Under the pieces are notes generated by a model. The model saw nothing but the letters and a program-made list of their open reading frames with translations, was not told the DNA's origin and did no database searches. A stretch of 64,000 nt of DNA from assembly GCF_030406405.1 (NCBI RefSeq), contig NZ_JAUEPL010000019.1:1-64000 (forward strand). The letters run 5' to 3'. This document shows, piece after piece, positions 48,149-57,678 of the stretch. The DNA comes from Streptomyces ficellus (lineage in GTDB: Bacteria > Actinomycetota > Actinomycetes > Streptomycetales > Streptomycetaceae). The translations under genes and the position numbers were made by a program. Each line of letters begins with the position of its first letter. Positions within the stretch are counted from its first letter, which is position 1.

Positions 48149-49369
48149 ATGGCCGACCGGGTCACGGTGATCGGCTGGGACGGCTCGCCCCTCACCACGG
48201 CCGCCGGTTCCGCCCTCTCGGCCGCCACCCTCGTGGCCGGAGCCGCCCACCACCTGGCGCTCCCCGAAGTCCCGCCGACCGCCGAACGCATCCGCCTCGG
48301 CAGCGTCGACCTCGCCGCCCGCCGCATCGCGGGCCACCGCGGCACCGCCGTCGTCCTCGCCGACGGCGACCCCGGCTTCTTCGGCGTCGTACGCACCCTG
48401 CGCGCACCCCAGTACGGCCTGGAGGTCGAAGTGGTGCCCGCTGTCTCCTCCGTCGCCGCCGCCTTCGCCCGCGCCGGCATGCCCTGGGACGACGCCGAGA
48501 TCGTCGTCGCCCACAGCCGTACGCTGCGCCGCGCCGTCAACGTCTGCCGGGCCCACCCGAAGGTCGCCGTCCTCACCTCCCCGGGCGCCGGCCCCGCCGA
48601 GCTCGCCCTGCTCCTCGACGGCGTCCACCGCACCTTCGTCATCTGCGAGGAACTGGGCACCGCGCGCGAACAGGTCACCGTCCTCACCTCCGACAAGGCC
48701 GCCGACCACGCCTGGCGCGACCCCAACGTCGTCATCGTCATCGGCGGCGCCCCCGCCGGGGCCGCACCGGCCGCACCCGGCGGCGGATGGCTGATGGGCC
48801 GGGACCCCGGGCCGGTACGCGGCTGGGGGCTGCCCCCGCACGCGTACGGCGGCGAGCTCGGCACCGGCGAGGCGGCCGGTCTGCGCGCCGCGCAGCTCGC
48901 CCGCCTCGGCCCGCGCACCGGCGACCTGGTCTGGGACATCGGCTGCGGCGCCGGAGCGCTGGCCGTGGAGGCCGCCCGGTTCGGCGCGGCCGTCATCGCG
49001 GTCGACGAGGACCCGGGCGCCTGCGCCCGCACCGAGGCCGCCGCTCGCCACTTCGGCGTACAGCTCGAGACCGTGGCCGGCCGCGCGCCGCACGTGCTGG
49101 AGCGGCTGCCGGAGCCCGATGTCGTACGGATCGGGGGCGGGGGAGCGGCCGTCGTCACCGCCTGCGCGGACCGCCGCCCCGAACGGATCGTCACCCACGC
49201 CACCACCCGCGACGAGGCCGAGGCCATCGGCGCGGCGCTCGCGGACGGGGGTTACGCGGTCGAGTGCGTCCTGCTCCAGTCCGTCGAACTGGACGCCGGT
49301 GCCTGGTCGGAACGCGACCGCTCGGTCGTCTTCCTGCTGTCCGGGCACAGGCCCGCCCCCTCCCCGTGA
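48149..49369 (+). CDS. cobL: Precorrin-6Y C5,15-methyltransferase (decarboxylating), CbiE-CbiT fusion
   Basis: A 406-residue protein. The N-terminal half is a tetrapyrrole methylase (CbiE; VVLADGDPGFFGVVRTLR, VVPAVSSVAAAFARAGMPWD) and the C-terminal half (from about 235) a class I SAM methyltransferase (CbiT; VWDIGCGAGALAVEAARFGA). Together they methylate C5 and C15 and remove a carboxyl group in cobalamin synthesis. AGGAG precedes ATG 48149. Confidence 0.93.
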   Translation: MADRVTVIGWDGSPLTTAAGSALSAATLVAGAAHHLALPEVPPTAERIRLGSVDLAARRIAGHRGTAVVLADGDPGFFGVVRTLRAPQYGLEVEVVPAVSSVAAAFARAGMPWDDAEIVVAHSRTLRRAVNVCRAHPKVAVLTSPGAGPAELALLLDGVHRTFVICEELGTAREQVTVLTSDKAADHAWRDPNVVIVIGGAPAGAAPAAPGGGWLMGRDPGPVRGWGLPPHAYGGELGTGEAAGLRAAQLARLGPRTGDLVWDIGCGAGALAVEAARFGAAVIAVDEDPGACARTEAAARHFGVQLETVAGRAPHVLERLPEPDVVRIGGGGAAVVTACADRRPERIVTHATTRDEAEAIGAALADGGYAVECVLLQSVELDAGAWSERDRSVVFLLSGHRPAPSP

Positions 49370-49674
49370 CCATGCCACTACGGGACGGCAGGTAGGCTGG
49401 CCGATCGTTGTACCGCAGCCGGGTGTTCGGTGGTTCGTTCGCCAATGTCCCGAAAAAGTGACCCTTTTGGGGTGCGGAATGTGGTACAGCGCTACCGGGG
49501 GACGCGCGACGTGGCGCAGTCCACAGCCGAGGGTGGCGGATCTCGCTACCACGGCGGCCGAAGGCCGCGACAATACGTGATGTCCGCGTGCCGTTCGTGC
49601 CGCGCGGCGCGCACGCTCGTTGTTGTTGGCGGGCGATGGTCTGAAGGAGCACAACCGATGGGCGAGGGGTACGC
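49370..49674. other. Intergenic DNA between cobL and the bluB-cobT gene
   Basis: About 305 bases. I see no gene, tRNA or riboswitch. A short palindromic motif CCGAAAAAGTGACCCTTTTGG (halves near 49448-49470) is the only structure; it could be an operator. A plus-strand frame here (49430-49678) is Arg/Gly-rich and has no family features. Confidence 0.5.
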
Positions 49675-52600
49675 ATGACTGACACCGGCCAGGTCCCGGG
49701 CGAGGGGCAGCCGGAGAACGCAGGCATGGTGGAGCAGCCGGGCATCCCCGCTCCGGGCGCGTACACCTTCCTGGATCCCTCCGAGACCGCTGCCGAGGAC
49801 GACGACCTGCTGCTGATGCCCGGTTCGCAGGGCGCGTGGAGCGAACCGCACACCCACGTGGACCCGGTGGGCGCGGCCATGATCGCGGAGCAGGCGCAGC
49901 AGGCGCAGCAGGCCGTGTACGAGTCGGTCGCGCAGGAGCAGCCCGCTCCGGTGTACGAGGCGCCCGTCGCCCAGGTGGACGCCCACGAGGCCGGTGGCCG
50001 TGACTCCGGCTCGGTCGACCTGGGCGGCGTACGCATGCCGGAGCCGCAGCCGCAGCCGCAGCCGCAGCCGGAGCCCGCGCGGCGGCCGCTCCACATGGGC
50101 CCGCCGGTTCCCGACACCTCGGGCGGCGTGGTCCGCTCCCTCGCGGACCGCGGCCCGGCGAACCCGGGTCCCGCGACCTCCGGTGGTCTGGAGTACCTGG
50201 ACGTGCCGCGCGAGGAGCCCGCGCCCGTACTGCCGGGGCCCCAGCTCGGCGAGCTCCCGCCGCAGAGCGCGGAACCGTGGTCGGCGCAGCCGCAGCCCGC
50301 GGCAGCAGAAACGGTCGTTCCGGAACCGGCCCCCGCGCCGGCCGCCCGGTTCGTCCAGGTCGAGGGCTCCGTCCCGACCACCCCGCACCTCGCCCCGGTG
50401 CCGCAGCCGGCCGCAGACCCGGTCGCCCCCGCCCCGGAGCCCGTCGCCCCGGAGCAGCAGGCCCAGGCCCCGGAACCGGTCGCCCCGCCCGCCCCGGAAC
50501 CGGTCGCCCCGCCCGCCCCGGAACCGGTCGCCCCGCCCGTCCCGGAGCAGCAGGCCCCACAGGCAGCGCCCGAGCCCGTCGCCGCAGCCCCGGAACCCGT
50601 CGCCGCAGCCCCGGTCCCTGCGCCCGTCGCTCCTGCCCCCGAGCCCGTCGCCACGGCGCCCGAGCCCGTCGCCGCAGCTCCCGCCCCGGAACCCGTCGCG
50701 CCTGCCCCGGCCCCTGCGCCCGTTGCCACGGCCCCCGAGCCCGTCGCCACGGCGCCCGAGCCCGTCGCCACGGTCCCGGCCCCGCGCGACGGCGGCCCCA
50801 ACGCAGCCGAAGCCGCCGCGCCCGTCGCCGCCGCCCCCGAGGCACCCGCGGAGCCCGTGGCACCGGCGCCCCCGGAGCCGACTGCGCCCGCACCGGCGGA
50901 GCCCGTGGCGGCCGAGCCCGCCCCCGTAACGGAACAGCCCGCGGTCGCCGAACAACCTGTGGCCGCCGAGCAGGCGGTCCCGGCCGAACAGCCCGCCGCA
51001 CAGCCGCTGGCCGCCGAGCAGCCCCCGGTCGCCCAGCCGGCCCCGGTGGAGCAGCCCCCGATGGCCGACGAGCTCCCGATGGCCGAGCAGCCTCCGGCCG
51101 CCGAACAACCGCTGGCCCCCCAGCCGGTGGTTACCGCGCCCGTGGCCGAGGAGCCCGAGGAGGCCGCAGCCGCCGACAACGGGCAGAACACCCACAGCAC
51201 CCAGCACAGCGACAACACGCGGCACACGGAAAGCGCCACCGCCCCGGCCCCCGCCTACGGCGACGTCGAGCGGGAAGCCGTCCTCCGCGTCATGCGCGAG
51301 CGCCGCGACATCCGCAACGGCTTCCGCAGTGACCCGATCCCGCACGAGGTCCTCCTCCGCGTACTGGAAGCCGCGCACACCGCGCCGTCCGTGGGCCACT
51401 CGCAGCCCTGGGACTTCGTCGTCATCCGCTCCGCCGAGACGCGGCGCACGATGCACGAACTCGCCCAGCGCCAGCGCGAGGCGTACGCCAAGTCGCTCCC
51501 CAAGGGCCGGGCCAAGCAGTTCAAGGAACTGAAGATCGAGGCCATCCTCGACACCCCGGTCAACATCGTCGTTACCGCCGACCCCACCCGGGGCGGCCGG
51601 CACACCCTGGGCCGCCACACGCAGCCGCAGATGGCGCCGTACTCCTCCGCGCTGGCCGTCGAGAACCTGTGGCTCGCCGCCCGCGCCGAGGGGCTGGGCG
51701 TCGGCTGGGTGAGCTTCTTCGACGAGCGTGAGATGGTCCGGGCCCTCGGCCTGCCCGAGCACCTGGAAGTCGTCGCCTACCTCTGTGTGGGGTACGTGGA
51801 CGAATTCCCGGAGGAGCCGGAGCTGATGCAGGCGGGCTGGTCCAAGCGCCGCCCGCTGTCCTGGGTCGTCCACGAGGAGACGTACGGCCGCCGTGCCCTG
51901 CCCGGCGAGGAGCCGCACGACCTGCTCCAGGAGACCGTCACCAACATCCGTCCACTCGACGCCAAGGCGCTCGGTGAGGCGTGGGAGCGGCAGAAGCGGA
52001 TGACCAAGCCCGCCGGCGCGCTCGGCATGCTGGAGATCATCTCGGCTCAGCTCTCGGGCCTGTCCCGGAAGTGCCCGCCGCCGATCCCGGAGCCCGCGGC
52101 CGTCGCGATCTTCGCGGGCGACCACGGGGTGCACGCCCAGGGCGTCACCGCCTGGCCGCAGGAGGTCACGGCGCAGATGGTGGCCAACTTCCTCGGCGGC
52201 GGCGCGGTGTGCAACGCGTTCGCCAACCAGGTCGGCGCGGAGGTCTGCGTGGTCGACGTCGGCGTCGCCGGTGACCTGCCGGCCACGCCGGGTCTGCTGC
52301 CGCGCAAGGTGCGCCCCGGCACGGCCGACTTCACCACCGGCCCGGCCCTCACCCGCGAGGAGGTGCTCGCGGCGGTCGAGGTCGGCATCGAGACGGCCCG
52401 CGACCTGGTCGCGGCGGGCAACAAGGCGCTGCTCACCGGCGAGATGGGCATCGCCAACACCACCGTCTCCGCCGCGCTGATCTCGGTCTACACGGACATC
52501 GACGCCGCCGAGGTCACCGGTCGCGGCACCGGCATCAACGACGAGATGCACGCCCGCAAGGTCGACGTCGTACGCCGCGCGCTGGAACTCCACCAGCCCG

Positions 52601-52971
52601 ACCCGGCCGACCCCATCGGCGTCCTGTCGGCCATCGGCGGCCTGGAGCACGCCGCGCTCGTCGGCTTCATCCTCGGCGGGGCGTCCCTCCGTACCCCCGT
52701 CGTCCTCGACGGCGTCTCGGCGGGCGCGGCGGCGCTGGTCGCCCGGGCCATCGCCCCCGAGGCCCTCGCGGCCTGCATCGCGGGCCACCGCAGCGCGGAG
52801 CCGGGCCATGTGGCGGCCCTCAACAAGCTGGGCCTGCGCCCCCTGGTCGACCTGGACCTCCGCCTCGGCGAAGGCACCGGCGCGCTGCTGGCCCTCCCGG
52901 TGATCCAGAGCGCGGCCCGGGCCATGCACGAGGTGGCCACGTTCGACTCGGCGGGCGTCACGGAGAAGTGA
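49675..52971 (+). CDS. cobT: Three-part protein: disordered Pro-rich region, BluB-like reductase, CobT
   Basis: A 1098-residue protein. Residues 1-100 are acidic, 100-510 consist of Pro/Ala/Glu/Val repeats (EPVAPAPEPVAP type), about 527-735 is a BluB/nitroreductase-fold domain (REAVLRVMRERRDIRNGF, GVGWVSFFDEREMV), and about 757-1095 is nicotinate-nucleotide:dimethylbenzimidazole phosphoribosyltransferase (AVAIFAGDHGVHAQGVTAWP, KALLTGEMGIANTTVSAALI). BluB makes 5,6-dimethylbenzimidazole from reduced FMN; CobT activates it as the lower ligand of B12, so the two successive steps are fused. The repeat part is probably disordered. Confidence 0.92.
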   Translation: MTDTGQVPGEGQPENAGMVEQPGIPAPGAYTFLDPSETAAEDDDLLLMPGSQGAWSEPHTHVDPVGAAMIAEQAQQAQQAVYESVAQEQPAPVYEAPVAQVDAHEAGGRDSGSVDLGGVRMPEPQPQPQPQPEPARRPLHMGPPVPDTSGGVVRSLADRGPANPGPATSGGLEYLDVPREEPAPVLPGPQLGELPPQSAEPWSAQPQPAAAETVVPEPAPAPAARFVQVEGSVPTTPHLAPVPQPAADPVAPAPEPVAPEQQAQAPEPVAPPAPEPVAPPAPEPVAPPVPEQQAPQAAPEPVAAAPEPVAAAPVPAPVAPAPEPVATAPEPVAAAPAPEPVAPAPAPAPVATAPEPVATAPEPVATVPAPRDGGPNAAEAAAPVAAAPEAPAEPVAPAPPEPTAPAPAEPVAAEPAPVTEQPAVAEQPVAAEQAVPAEQPAAQPLAAEQPPVAQPAPVEQPPMADELPMAEQPPAAEQPLAPQPVVTAPVAEEPEEAAAADNGQNTHSTQHSDNTRHTESATAPAPAYGDVEREAVLRVMRERRDIRNGFRSDPIPHEVLLRVLEAAHTAPSVGHSQPWDFVVIRSAETRRTMHELAQRQREAYAKSLPKGRAKQFKELKIEAILDTPVNIVVTADPTRGGRHTLGRHTQPQMAPYSSALAVENLWLAARAEGLGVGWVSFFDEREMVRALGLPEHLEVVAYLCVGYVDEFPEEPELMQAGWSKRRPLSWVVHEETYGRRALPGEEPHDLLQETVTNIRPLDAKALGEAWERQKRMTKPAGALGMLEIISAQLSGLSRKCPPPIPEPAAVAIFAGDHGVHAQGVTAWPQEVTAQMVANFLGGGAVCNAFANQVGAEVCVVDVGVAGDLPATPGLLPRKVRPGTADFTTGPALTREEVLAAVEVGIETARDLVAAGNKALLTGEMGIANTTVSAALISVYTDIDAAEVTGRGTGINDEMHARKVDVVRRALELHQPDPADPIGVLSAIGGLEHAALVGFILGGASLRTPVVLDGVSAGAAALVARAIAPEALAACIAGHRSAEPGHVAALNKLGLRPLVDLDLRLGEGTGALLALPVIQSAARAMHEVATFDSAGVTEK

Positions 52972-53385
52972 GCCCCGCGGTGTGAGGGGCCGAGGTCGAG
53001 GTGAGGGGTGCTCGGACGCAAAGGCGCGAAGCGCAGTCCGAGCCCCCACCGGAGCACCCGGCCCCCGCCCCTGCCCACCGCCAGGAGCCCACCGCCGAGC
53101 ACCCCTCCCAAGGCACCGCCCCAAGGCAGGCCCCAAAGCATCCCCGCAGCGCACCCGTCACCGGGCACACCCGAACACCCCGGGCCCCATGCCCGCATGT
53201 CCCCACGCCCGGGGCACCGCCCACCGGGGCACCCACCCCACCCACCCCACCCAACGCCCCCGCCCGCGTCGCCGCCGCGACCCGTATCGTGGTCCGCAAC
53301 GTCTCACCCCCCGCCCCACCAGCCGCTTCACCGTCGCAGCGGCCGCCGCACAGAGCAACACCCCGCCCGAGGAGCCCGCACCGCC
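52972..53385. other. Gap of about 410 bases between bluB-cobT and cobA
   Basis: C-rich, with poor codon pattern in all frames; only a weak AACAC/CACCCC repetition is seen. No gene, tRNA or clear riboswitch. The cobA start could lie further upstream in frame, but the added sequence is Pro/Arg-rich and not homologous. Confidence 0.5.
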
Positions 53386-54618
53386 ATGGTCGAGTACGCC
53401 GAGCACCCCGCCTACCCCGTCGGACTTCGCCTCTCCGGGCGCCGTGTCGTCGTCATCGGCGGCGGGCAGGTGGCCCAGCGCCGGCTCCCCGCCCTCATCG
53501 CGGCCGGTGCCGACGTCACGCTCGTATCGCCGTCCGCCACCCCCTCGGTGGAGGCCATGGCGGAGGCGGGCGAGATCCGCTGGGAGCGCCGCCGGTACGA
53601 GGACGGGGACCTGGCCGACGCCTGGTACGCCCTGATCGCGTCCAGCGATCCCGAGGCCAACGCCCGTGCCTCCGCCGAGGCCGAGCGCACCCGCACCTGG
53701 TGCGTACGCTCCGACGACGCCGAGGCGGCCACGGCGTGGACGCCCGCGACCGGCCGCAGCGAGGGCGTCACGGTGGCCGTGCTGACCGGGCACGACCCGC
53801 GCCGTTCCGCGGCCGTGCGGGACGCGATCGTCGAGGGGCTGCGCGACGGCTCGATCGCGGCTCCGCACCACCGCTCCCGTACCCCGTTCGTCGCCCTCGT
53901 CGGCGGCGGCCCCGGCGACCCGGACCTGATCACGGTCCGCGGCCGCCGCCTGCTCGCCGAGGCGGACGTGGTCATCGCGGACCGCCTCGGCCCCCGCGAC
54001 CTCCTGGACGAGCTGCCGCCGCACGTCGAGGTGATCGACGCGGCGAAGATCCCCTACGGCCGTTTCATGGCGCAGGAGGCGATCAACAACGCGCTGATCG
54101 AGCACGCCAAGGCGGGTAAGTCCGTGGTCCGCCTCAAGGGCGGCGACCCCTTCGTGTTCGGGCGCGGTATGGAGGAGGCGCAGGCGCTCGCCGAGGCCGG
54201 CATCGCCTGCACGGTGGTGCCGGGCATCTCCAGCTCGATCAGCGTTCCGGGCGCGGCGGGCATCCCGGTCACGCACCGCGGGGTGGCCCATGAGTTCACG
54301 GTGGTCAGCGGCCATGTCGCGCCGGAGGACCCGCGCTCGCTGGTCGACTGGGAGTCCCTCGCCAAGCTGCGCGGCACGCTGGTGATCCTGATGGGCGTCG
54401 ACAAGATCGGCGCGATCGCCAAGGCGCTGGTCGCCCACGGCAAGGCCCCGGACACGCCGCTCGCACTGGTCCAGGAGGGCACGACGGCCACGCAGCGCCG
54501 CGTGGACGCGACGCTCGCGACGGTCGCGGAGAAGGTGAAGGCGGAGGATGTACGCCCGCCGGCGGTCATCGTCATCGGCCCGGTCGTCGCCGAAGGCCCG
54601 CACAAGAACACGAAGTAA
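53386..54618 (+). CDS. cobA: Uroporphyrinogen-III C-methyltransferase with CysG-like N-terminal domain
   Basis: A 410-residue protein. N-terminal NAD-dependent precorrin-2 dehydrogenase/ferrochelatase domain (RRVVVIGGGQVAQRRLPALI) to about 155, then SUMT (VALVGGGPGDPDLITVRG, VVRLKGGDPFVFGRGMEEAQ, PGISSSISVPGAAGIPVTHR). It makes precorrin-2 and probably sirohydrochlorin or siroheme. The dehydrogenase middle part is shorter than in CysG. GAGGAG lies 11 bases before the ATG. Confidence 0.93.
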   Translation: MVEYAEHPAYPVGLRLSGRRVVVIGGGQVAQRRLPALIAAGADVTLVSPSATPSVEAMAEAGEIRWERRRYEDGDLADAWYALIASSDPEANARASAEAERTRTWCVRSDDAEAATAWTPATGRSEGVTVAVLTGHDPRRSAAVRDAIVEGLRDGSIAAPHHRSRTPFVALVGGGPGDPDLITVRGRRLLAEADVVIADRLGPRDLLDELPPHVEVIDAAKIPYGRFMAQEAINNALIEHAKAGKSVVRLKGGDPFVFGRGMEEAQALAEAGIACTVVPGISSSISVPGAAGIPVTHRGVAHEFTVVSGHVAPEDPRSLVDWESLAKLRGTLVILMGVDKIGAIAKALVAHGKAPDTPLALVQEGTTATQRRVDATLATVAEKVKAEDVRPPAVIVIGPVVAEGPHKNTK

Positions 54619-54630
54619 CACGCCGGCACC

Positions 54631-54666
54631 CCACCCCCGACGACCGCCCCACCCCCGACGACCGCC
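54631..54666 (+). repeat. 18-bp tandem repeat x2
   Basis: CCACCCCCGACGACCGCC occurs twice head to tail in the spacer between cobA and the next methyltransferase gene. Confidence 0.75.
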
Positions 54667-54702
54667 CTACCCCACCCAACCCCCGACAAGGCGTATCACC
54701 CA

Positions 54703-55521
54703 GTGGCCGAGCTCATCACCATCGACGATCCCGACGACCCGCGCCTGCGCGACTACACGGGCCTGACCGACGTCGAACTGCGGCGCAGGCGCGAGCCCGC
54801 AGAGGGGCTGTTCATCGCCGAGGGCGAGAAGGTCATCCGCCGCGCCAAGCAGGCCGGGTACGAGATGCGCTCCATGCTGCTGTCGGCCAAGTGGGTCGAC
54901 GTCATGCGGGACGTCATCGAGGAGGTCCCGGCGCCCGTGTACGTGGTGACGCCGGACCTCGCCGAGCGCGTCACCGGCTACCACGTGCACCGCGGCGCGC
55001 TCGCCTCCATGCAGCGCACGCCGCTGCCCACGGCGGGCGAACTGCTCCATCACGCCCGCCGGGTGGTCGTCATGGAGGGCGTCAACGACCACACCAACAT
55101 CGGCGCGATCTTCCGCAGCGCCGCCGCCCTCGGCATGGACGCGGTGCTGCTCTCCCCGGACTGCGCGGACCCGCTCTACCGCCGCTCGGTGAAGGTGTCG
55201 ATGGGCGCCGTCTTCTCCGTACCGTACGCCCGGCTGGAGACCTGGCCCCGGGGTCTGGAGACGGTACGCGGGGCGGGCTTCAAGCTGCTCGCGCTGACCC
55301 CCCACGAGAAGGCCACCCCGATCGACGAGGCGGCCCCGCACCGTCTCGACAGGGTCGCCCTGATGCTGGGCGCGGAGGGCGAGGGCCTGTCCGCCAAGGC
55401 GCTGACCGCGGCCGACGCGTGGGTACGCATCCCGATGGCGCACGGCGTCGACTCGCTCAACGTGGGCGCGGCGGCCGCGGTCGCTTTCTACGCCGTGGCC
55501 ACCGACCGCCCCGGGGCCTGA
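54703..55521 (+). CDS. SpoU/TrmH-family RNA 2'-O-methyltransferase
   Basis: A 272-residue protein. N-terminal substrate domain (RREPAEGLFIAEGEKVIRRA) and SPOUT domain with GVNDHTNIGAIFRSAAALG, VSMGAVFSVPYA and HGVDSLNVGAAAAVAFYAV. The RNA target is not evident; TrmH/RlmB-type. GTG start at 54703. A different paralogue sits at 5442. Confidence 0.92.
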   Translation: MAELITIDDPDDPRLRDYTGLTDVELRRRREPAEGLFIAEGEKVIRRAKQAGYEMRSMLLSAKWVDVMRDVIEEVPAPVYVVTPDLAERVTGYHVHRGALASMQRTPLPTAGELLHHARRVVVMEGVNDHTNIGAIFRSAAALGMDAVLLSPDCADPLYRRSVKVSMGAVFSVPYARLETWPRGLETVRGAGFKLLALTPHEKATPIDEAAPHRLDRVALMLGAEGEGLSAKALTAADAWVRIPMAHGVDSLNVGAAAAVAFYAVATDRPGA

Positions 55522-55531
55522 GAGCCGCCGG

Positions 55532-56797
55532 CTATCCCTGGAGGCCCTGCGCCGCCGCGATCCCCAGCAGCACGATCAGCGTCACCACCACGAAGACGAA
55601 GATCCGCTGACGCAGCAGTCGCGGGTTCGCCGGCCGGCGCCCGCCCGTGCCCGTACGCCCGCCCGTGCCCGTACGCCCGCCCGCGCCCGTACGCCCGCCC
55701 GCGCCCGTGCGCGCGCCGGGCCGGGACGCCGTCCGGCCGCCGCCGGTCCGTGACTGGGTGCGGGACGACGAGGTGCGGGAAGCCCGCGCCCCGGGCCCCG
55801 GGGCGGGCGTCCGGTGCGTACGCCCATGCGTGCCGCGCTCGCCACCACCGCGCTCGGTGGTGCGTTCCATCGTGCGCTCGGTGTACCGCTCGGTGAGCCG
55901 CCCCGTGGGCCGGTCGTCCACGGGCCGTGACGCCGGGCGCGGGGTGACGGGGCGCCCGTCCGGCAGGCCCTGAGCCTCCCGCGCGGCGATCTCCTTGAGC
56001 CGCATGGACAATTGCAGGGTGCTGGGCCGGTCCTCCGGGTCCTTCGCGAGGCAGGCCCGTACGAGTGGCGCGAGGGCGTCCGGCACGCCCTGCAACTGCG
56101 GCTCCTCGTGCACCACCCGGTAGAGCATGACCTCGGAACTTCCGTGTCCGAAGGGCGAGTCGGCCATCGCCGCGTACGCCAGCGTCGCACCGAGCGCGAA
56201 CACGTCCGTCGCCGGAGTCACCGCCGCGCCCCTCACCTGCTCGGGCGCGAGGAAGCCGGGCGAGCCCACCGCCGTACCGACGTGGGTGAGCGTGGACGCG
56301 CCGGTCGCCCAGGCGATACCGAAGTCGATGATCCGCGGGCCCTTGGGCGACAGGAGGATGTTCGACGGCTTGAGGTCCCGGTGCACGACCCCGGCCTCGT
56401 GGACCGCCACCAGGCCCTCCGAGAGCGCCGCCCCGATGGCGGCCACGTCGGCGGCGCCCAGGGGGCCTTCCTCGGCGACCTTGTCGTGCAGGGAGGGCCC
56501 GGGCACGTACTGCGTGGCGAACCACGGACGCTCCGCCTCCAGGTCGGCCGCCACCAGGCGCGCCGTGCACCCGCCCCGGATGCGGCGCGCGGCCGACACC
56601 TCGCGGGCGAACCTCGACCTGAACTCCTGGTCCTCGGCGAGATCCGGCCGGATCACCTTCAGGGCCACCCGCTGCCCGCGCCGGTCGGAACCGAGGTACA
56701 CGACCCCCATGCCGCCCGCGCCCAGCCGCCGGTGGAGCCTGAACGAGCCGACGACACGCGGATCCTCGCGCCGGAGCCGCATCATCGCCATGTCCAT
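55532..56797 (-). CDS. Membrane-anchored Ser/Thr protein kinase
   Basis: A 421-residue kinase. Kinase domain about 13-275: Gly loop LGAGGMGVVYLG, Lys in VALKVIRPD, catalytic loop VVHRDLKPSNILL, DFG (IIDFGIAWA) and APE (FLAPEQVRG). A Thr/Arg/Gly-rich linker with four 18-bp repeats leads to one C-terminal membrane helix (IFVFVVVTLIVLLGIAAA); there is almost no extracellular part, unlike PknB. ATG 56797 has GCGGGG ahead; upstream in-frame ATGs give residues not found in the family. Confidence 0.9.
   Translation of the reverse strand: MDMAMMRLRREDPRVVGSFRLHRRLGAGGMGVVYLGSDRRGQRVALKVIRPDLAEDQEFRSRFAREVSAARRIRGGCTARLVAADLEAERPWFATQYVPGPSLHDKVAEEGPLGAADVAAIGAALSEGLVAVHEAGVVHRDLKPSNILLSPKGPRIIDFGIAWATGASTLTHVGTAVGSPGFLAPEQVRGAAVTPATDVFALGATLAYAAMADSPFGHGSSEVMLYRVVHEEPQLQGVPDALAPLVRACLAKDPEDRPSTLQLSMRLKEIAAREAQGLPDGRPVTPRPASRPVDDRPTGRLTERYTERTMERTTERGGGERGTHGRTHRTPAPGPGARASRTSSSRTQSRTGGGRTASRPGARTGAGGRTGAGGRTGTGGRTGTGGRRPANPRLLRQRIFVFVVVTLIVLLGIAAAQGLQG
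55638..55709 (-). repeat. 18-bp minisatellite x4 in the kinase linker
   Basis: CGCCCGCCCGTGCCCGTA occurs in four consecutive copies (two with one base changed), coding for GGRTGT/GGRTGA hexapeptides before the membrane helix. Confidence 0.85.
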
Positions 56798-57307
56798 CCC
56801 CGCTGCCCAGTGTCCGTGTGACGTGGCACAGCTTACGTACCCACGCCCCAGTGCGCTCATAGGCCGCGCCCTCGCGAGGCGATCGATTGTCAGTGCCGGG
56901 CGGCACACTTGAGGAGTGGTCAGGGCCCGGCCTACCCCCGCCGGCGGACCTGTGCGGTTTGCCAACGCTGCGCCGTGGAAGGGGGATTGACTCCATGGCG
57001 CGGGGGACGGCGCGATGTGAAGGGAGACCAGGGGGTTACGGGGGGAGGGCAGTGGAGTGAGGGATGTCACCCATCCCCGGAACAGCCCCTTCCCCTCCGG
57101 GAAGACCCTCAGGCCCAGGCCCCCGTCTCCACCCAGGGGAGTACGCCGGGCGGCCGCGGGTCATCCTCCGGGAGGCCCGGGAATCGGTACGCGGGCATGA
57201 CGCCAGGGTCGCTCCGGCTCCCTAATGTTGAGGTCAAGCGGCGGGTGGCAGCACTCGTCCCCCGAGGTCGGACACCCGCCGCCGCCAGATACGACAGGAG
57301 AGGGACC
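56798..57307. other. 510-bp divergent spacer
   Basis: Lies between the kinase start and the next plus-strand gene. I see no gene, tRNA or stable terminator. Short plus-strand ORFs here are Arg/Pro-rich and lack family features. Promoters for both genes must be in it, but no clear -35/-10 pair stands out. Confidence 0.5.
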
Positions 57308-57514
57308 ATGGCCGACACGGCTTCGCGGACGGTGATCCGCACGCAGGGACGCAAGGCGGTCGCCTCGTTCGGCGGCCGTCCGTCCGGCAGGCGTCACCCG
57401 CTGGTGGCGACAGCGATGGTTCTTCCTCTGGCCGCGCTCCTGGTGGTCGTCTTCGGCGGCTGGGAGGCAGTGGTCACACAGGCGTCGTCCGTGGGCGTGA
57501 TGCTGGGGCGCTGA
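57308..57514 (+). CDS. Small membrane protein, 68 aa
   Basis: Basic N-terminal half (RTVIRTQGRKAVASFGGRPS) and one hydrophobic segment (HPLVATAMVLPLAALLVVVF). GGAGAGGG lies just before ATG 57308. I do not recognise it; conserved small membrane proteins of this type are common in Streptomyces. Confidence 0.65.
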   Translation: MADTASRTVIRTQGRKAVASFGGRPSGRRHPLVATAMVLPLAALLVVVFGGWEAVVTQASSVGVMLGR

Positions 57515-57597
57515 GCGGCGCCCCGGACCCGGGTGAGCGGCCCGGGTCAGGGACATCCGGCCAACAGCCCCGTGGGGACGGGGGTGCGGCGGACGGC

Positions 57598-57640
57598 AGC
57601 GGTGGCCGGCAGCTGGGGAGCTGCCGGCCACCGCTTTGTT
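57598..57640 (+). terminator. Rho-independent terminator
   Basis: A perfect 17-bp stem AGCGGTGGCCGGCAGCT with complementary arm, GGGG loop, then TTGTT. Confidence 0.92.
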
Positions 57641-57678
57641 CCCCCGAAGCCGGCTGTGCCGGCGCGTAGGGTCGGGGC

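Noticed and set aside
49370..49674. Possible cobalamin riboswitch ahead of the bluB-cobT gene
   Set aside because: No B12-box-like sequence or suitable helices could be seen; the gap before cobA was checked too.
49430..49678. Plus-strand 82-codon ORF in the cobL-cobT gap
   Set aside because: Arg/Gly/Ser-rich with no family features; looks like read-through of noncoding DNA.
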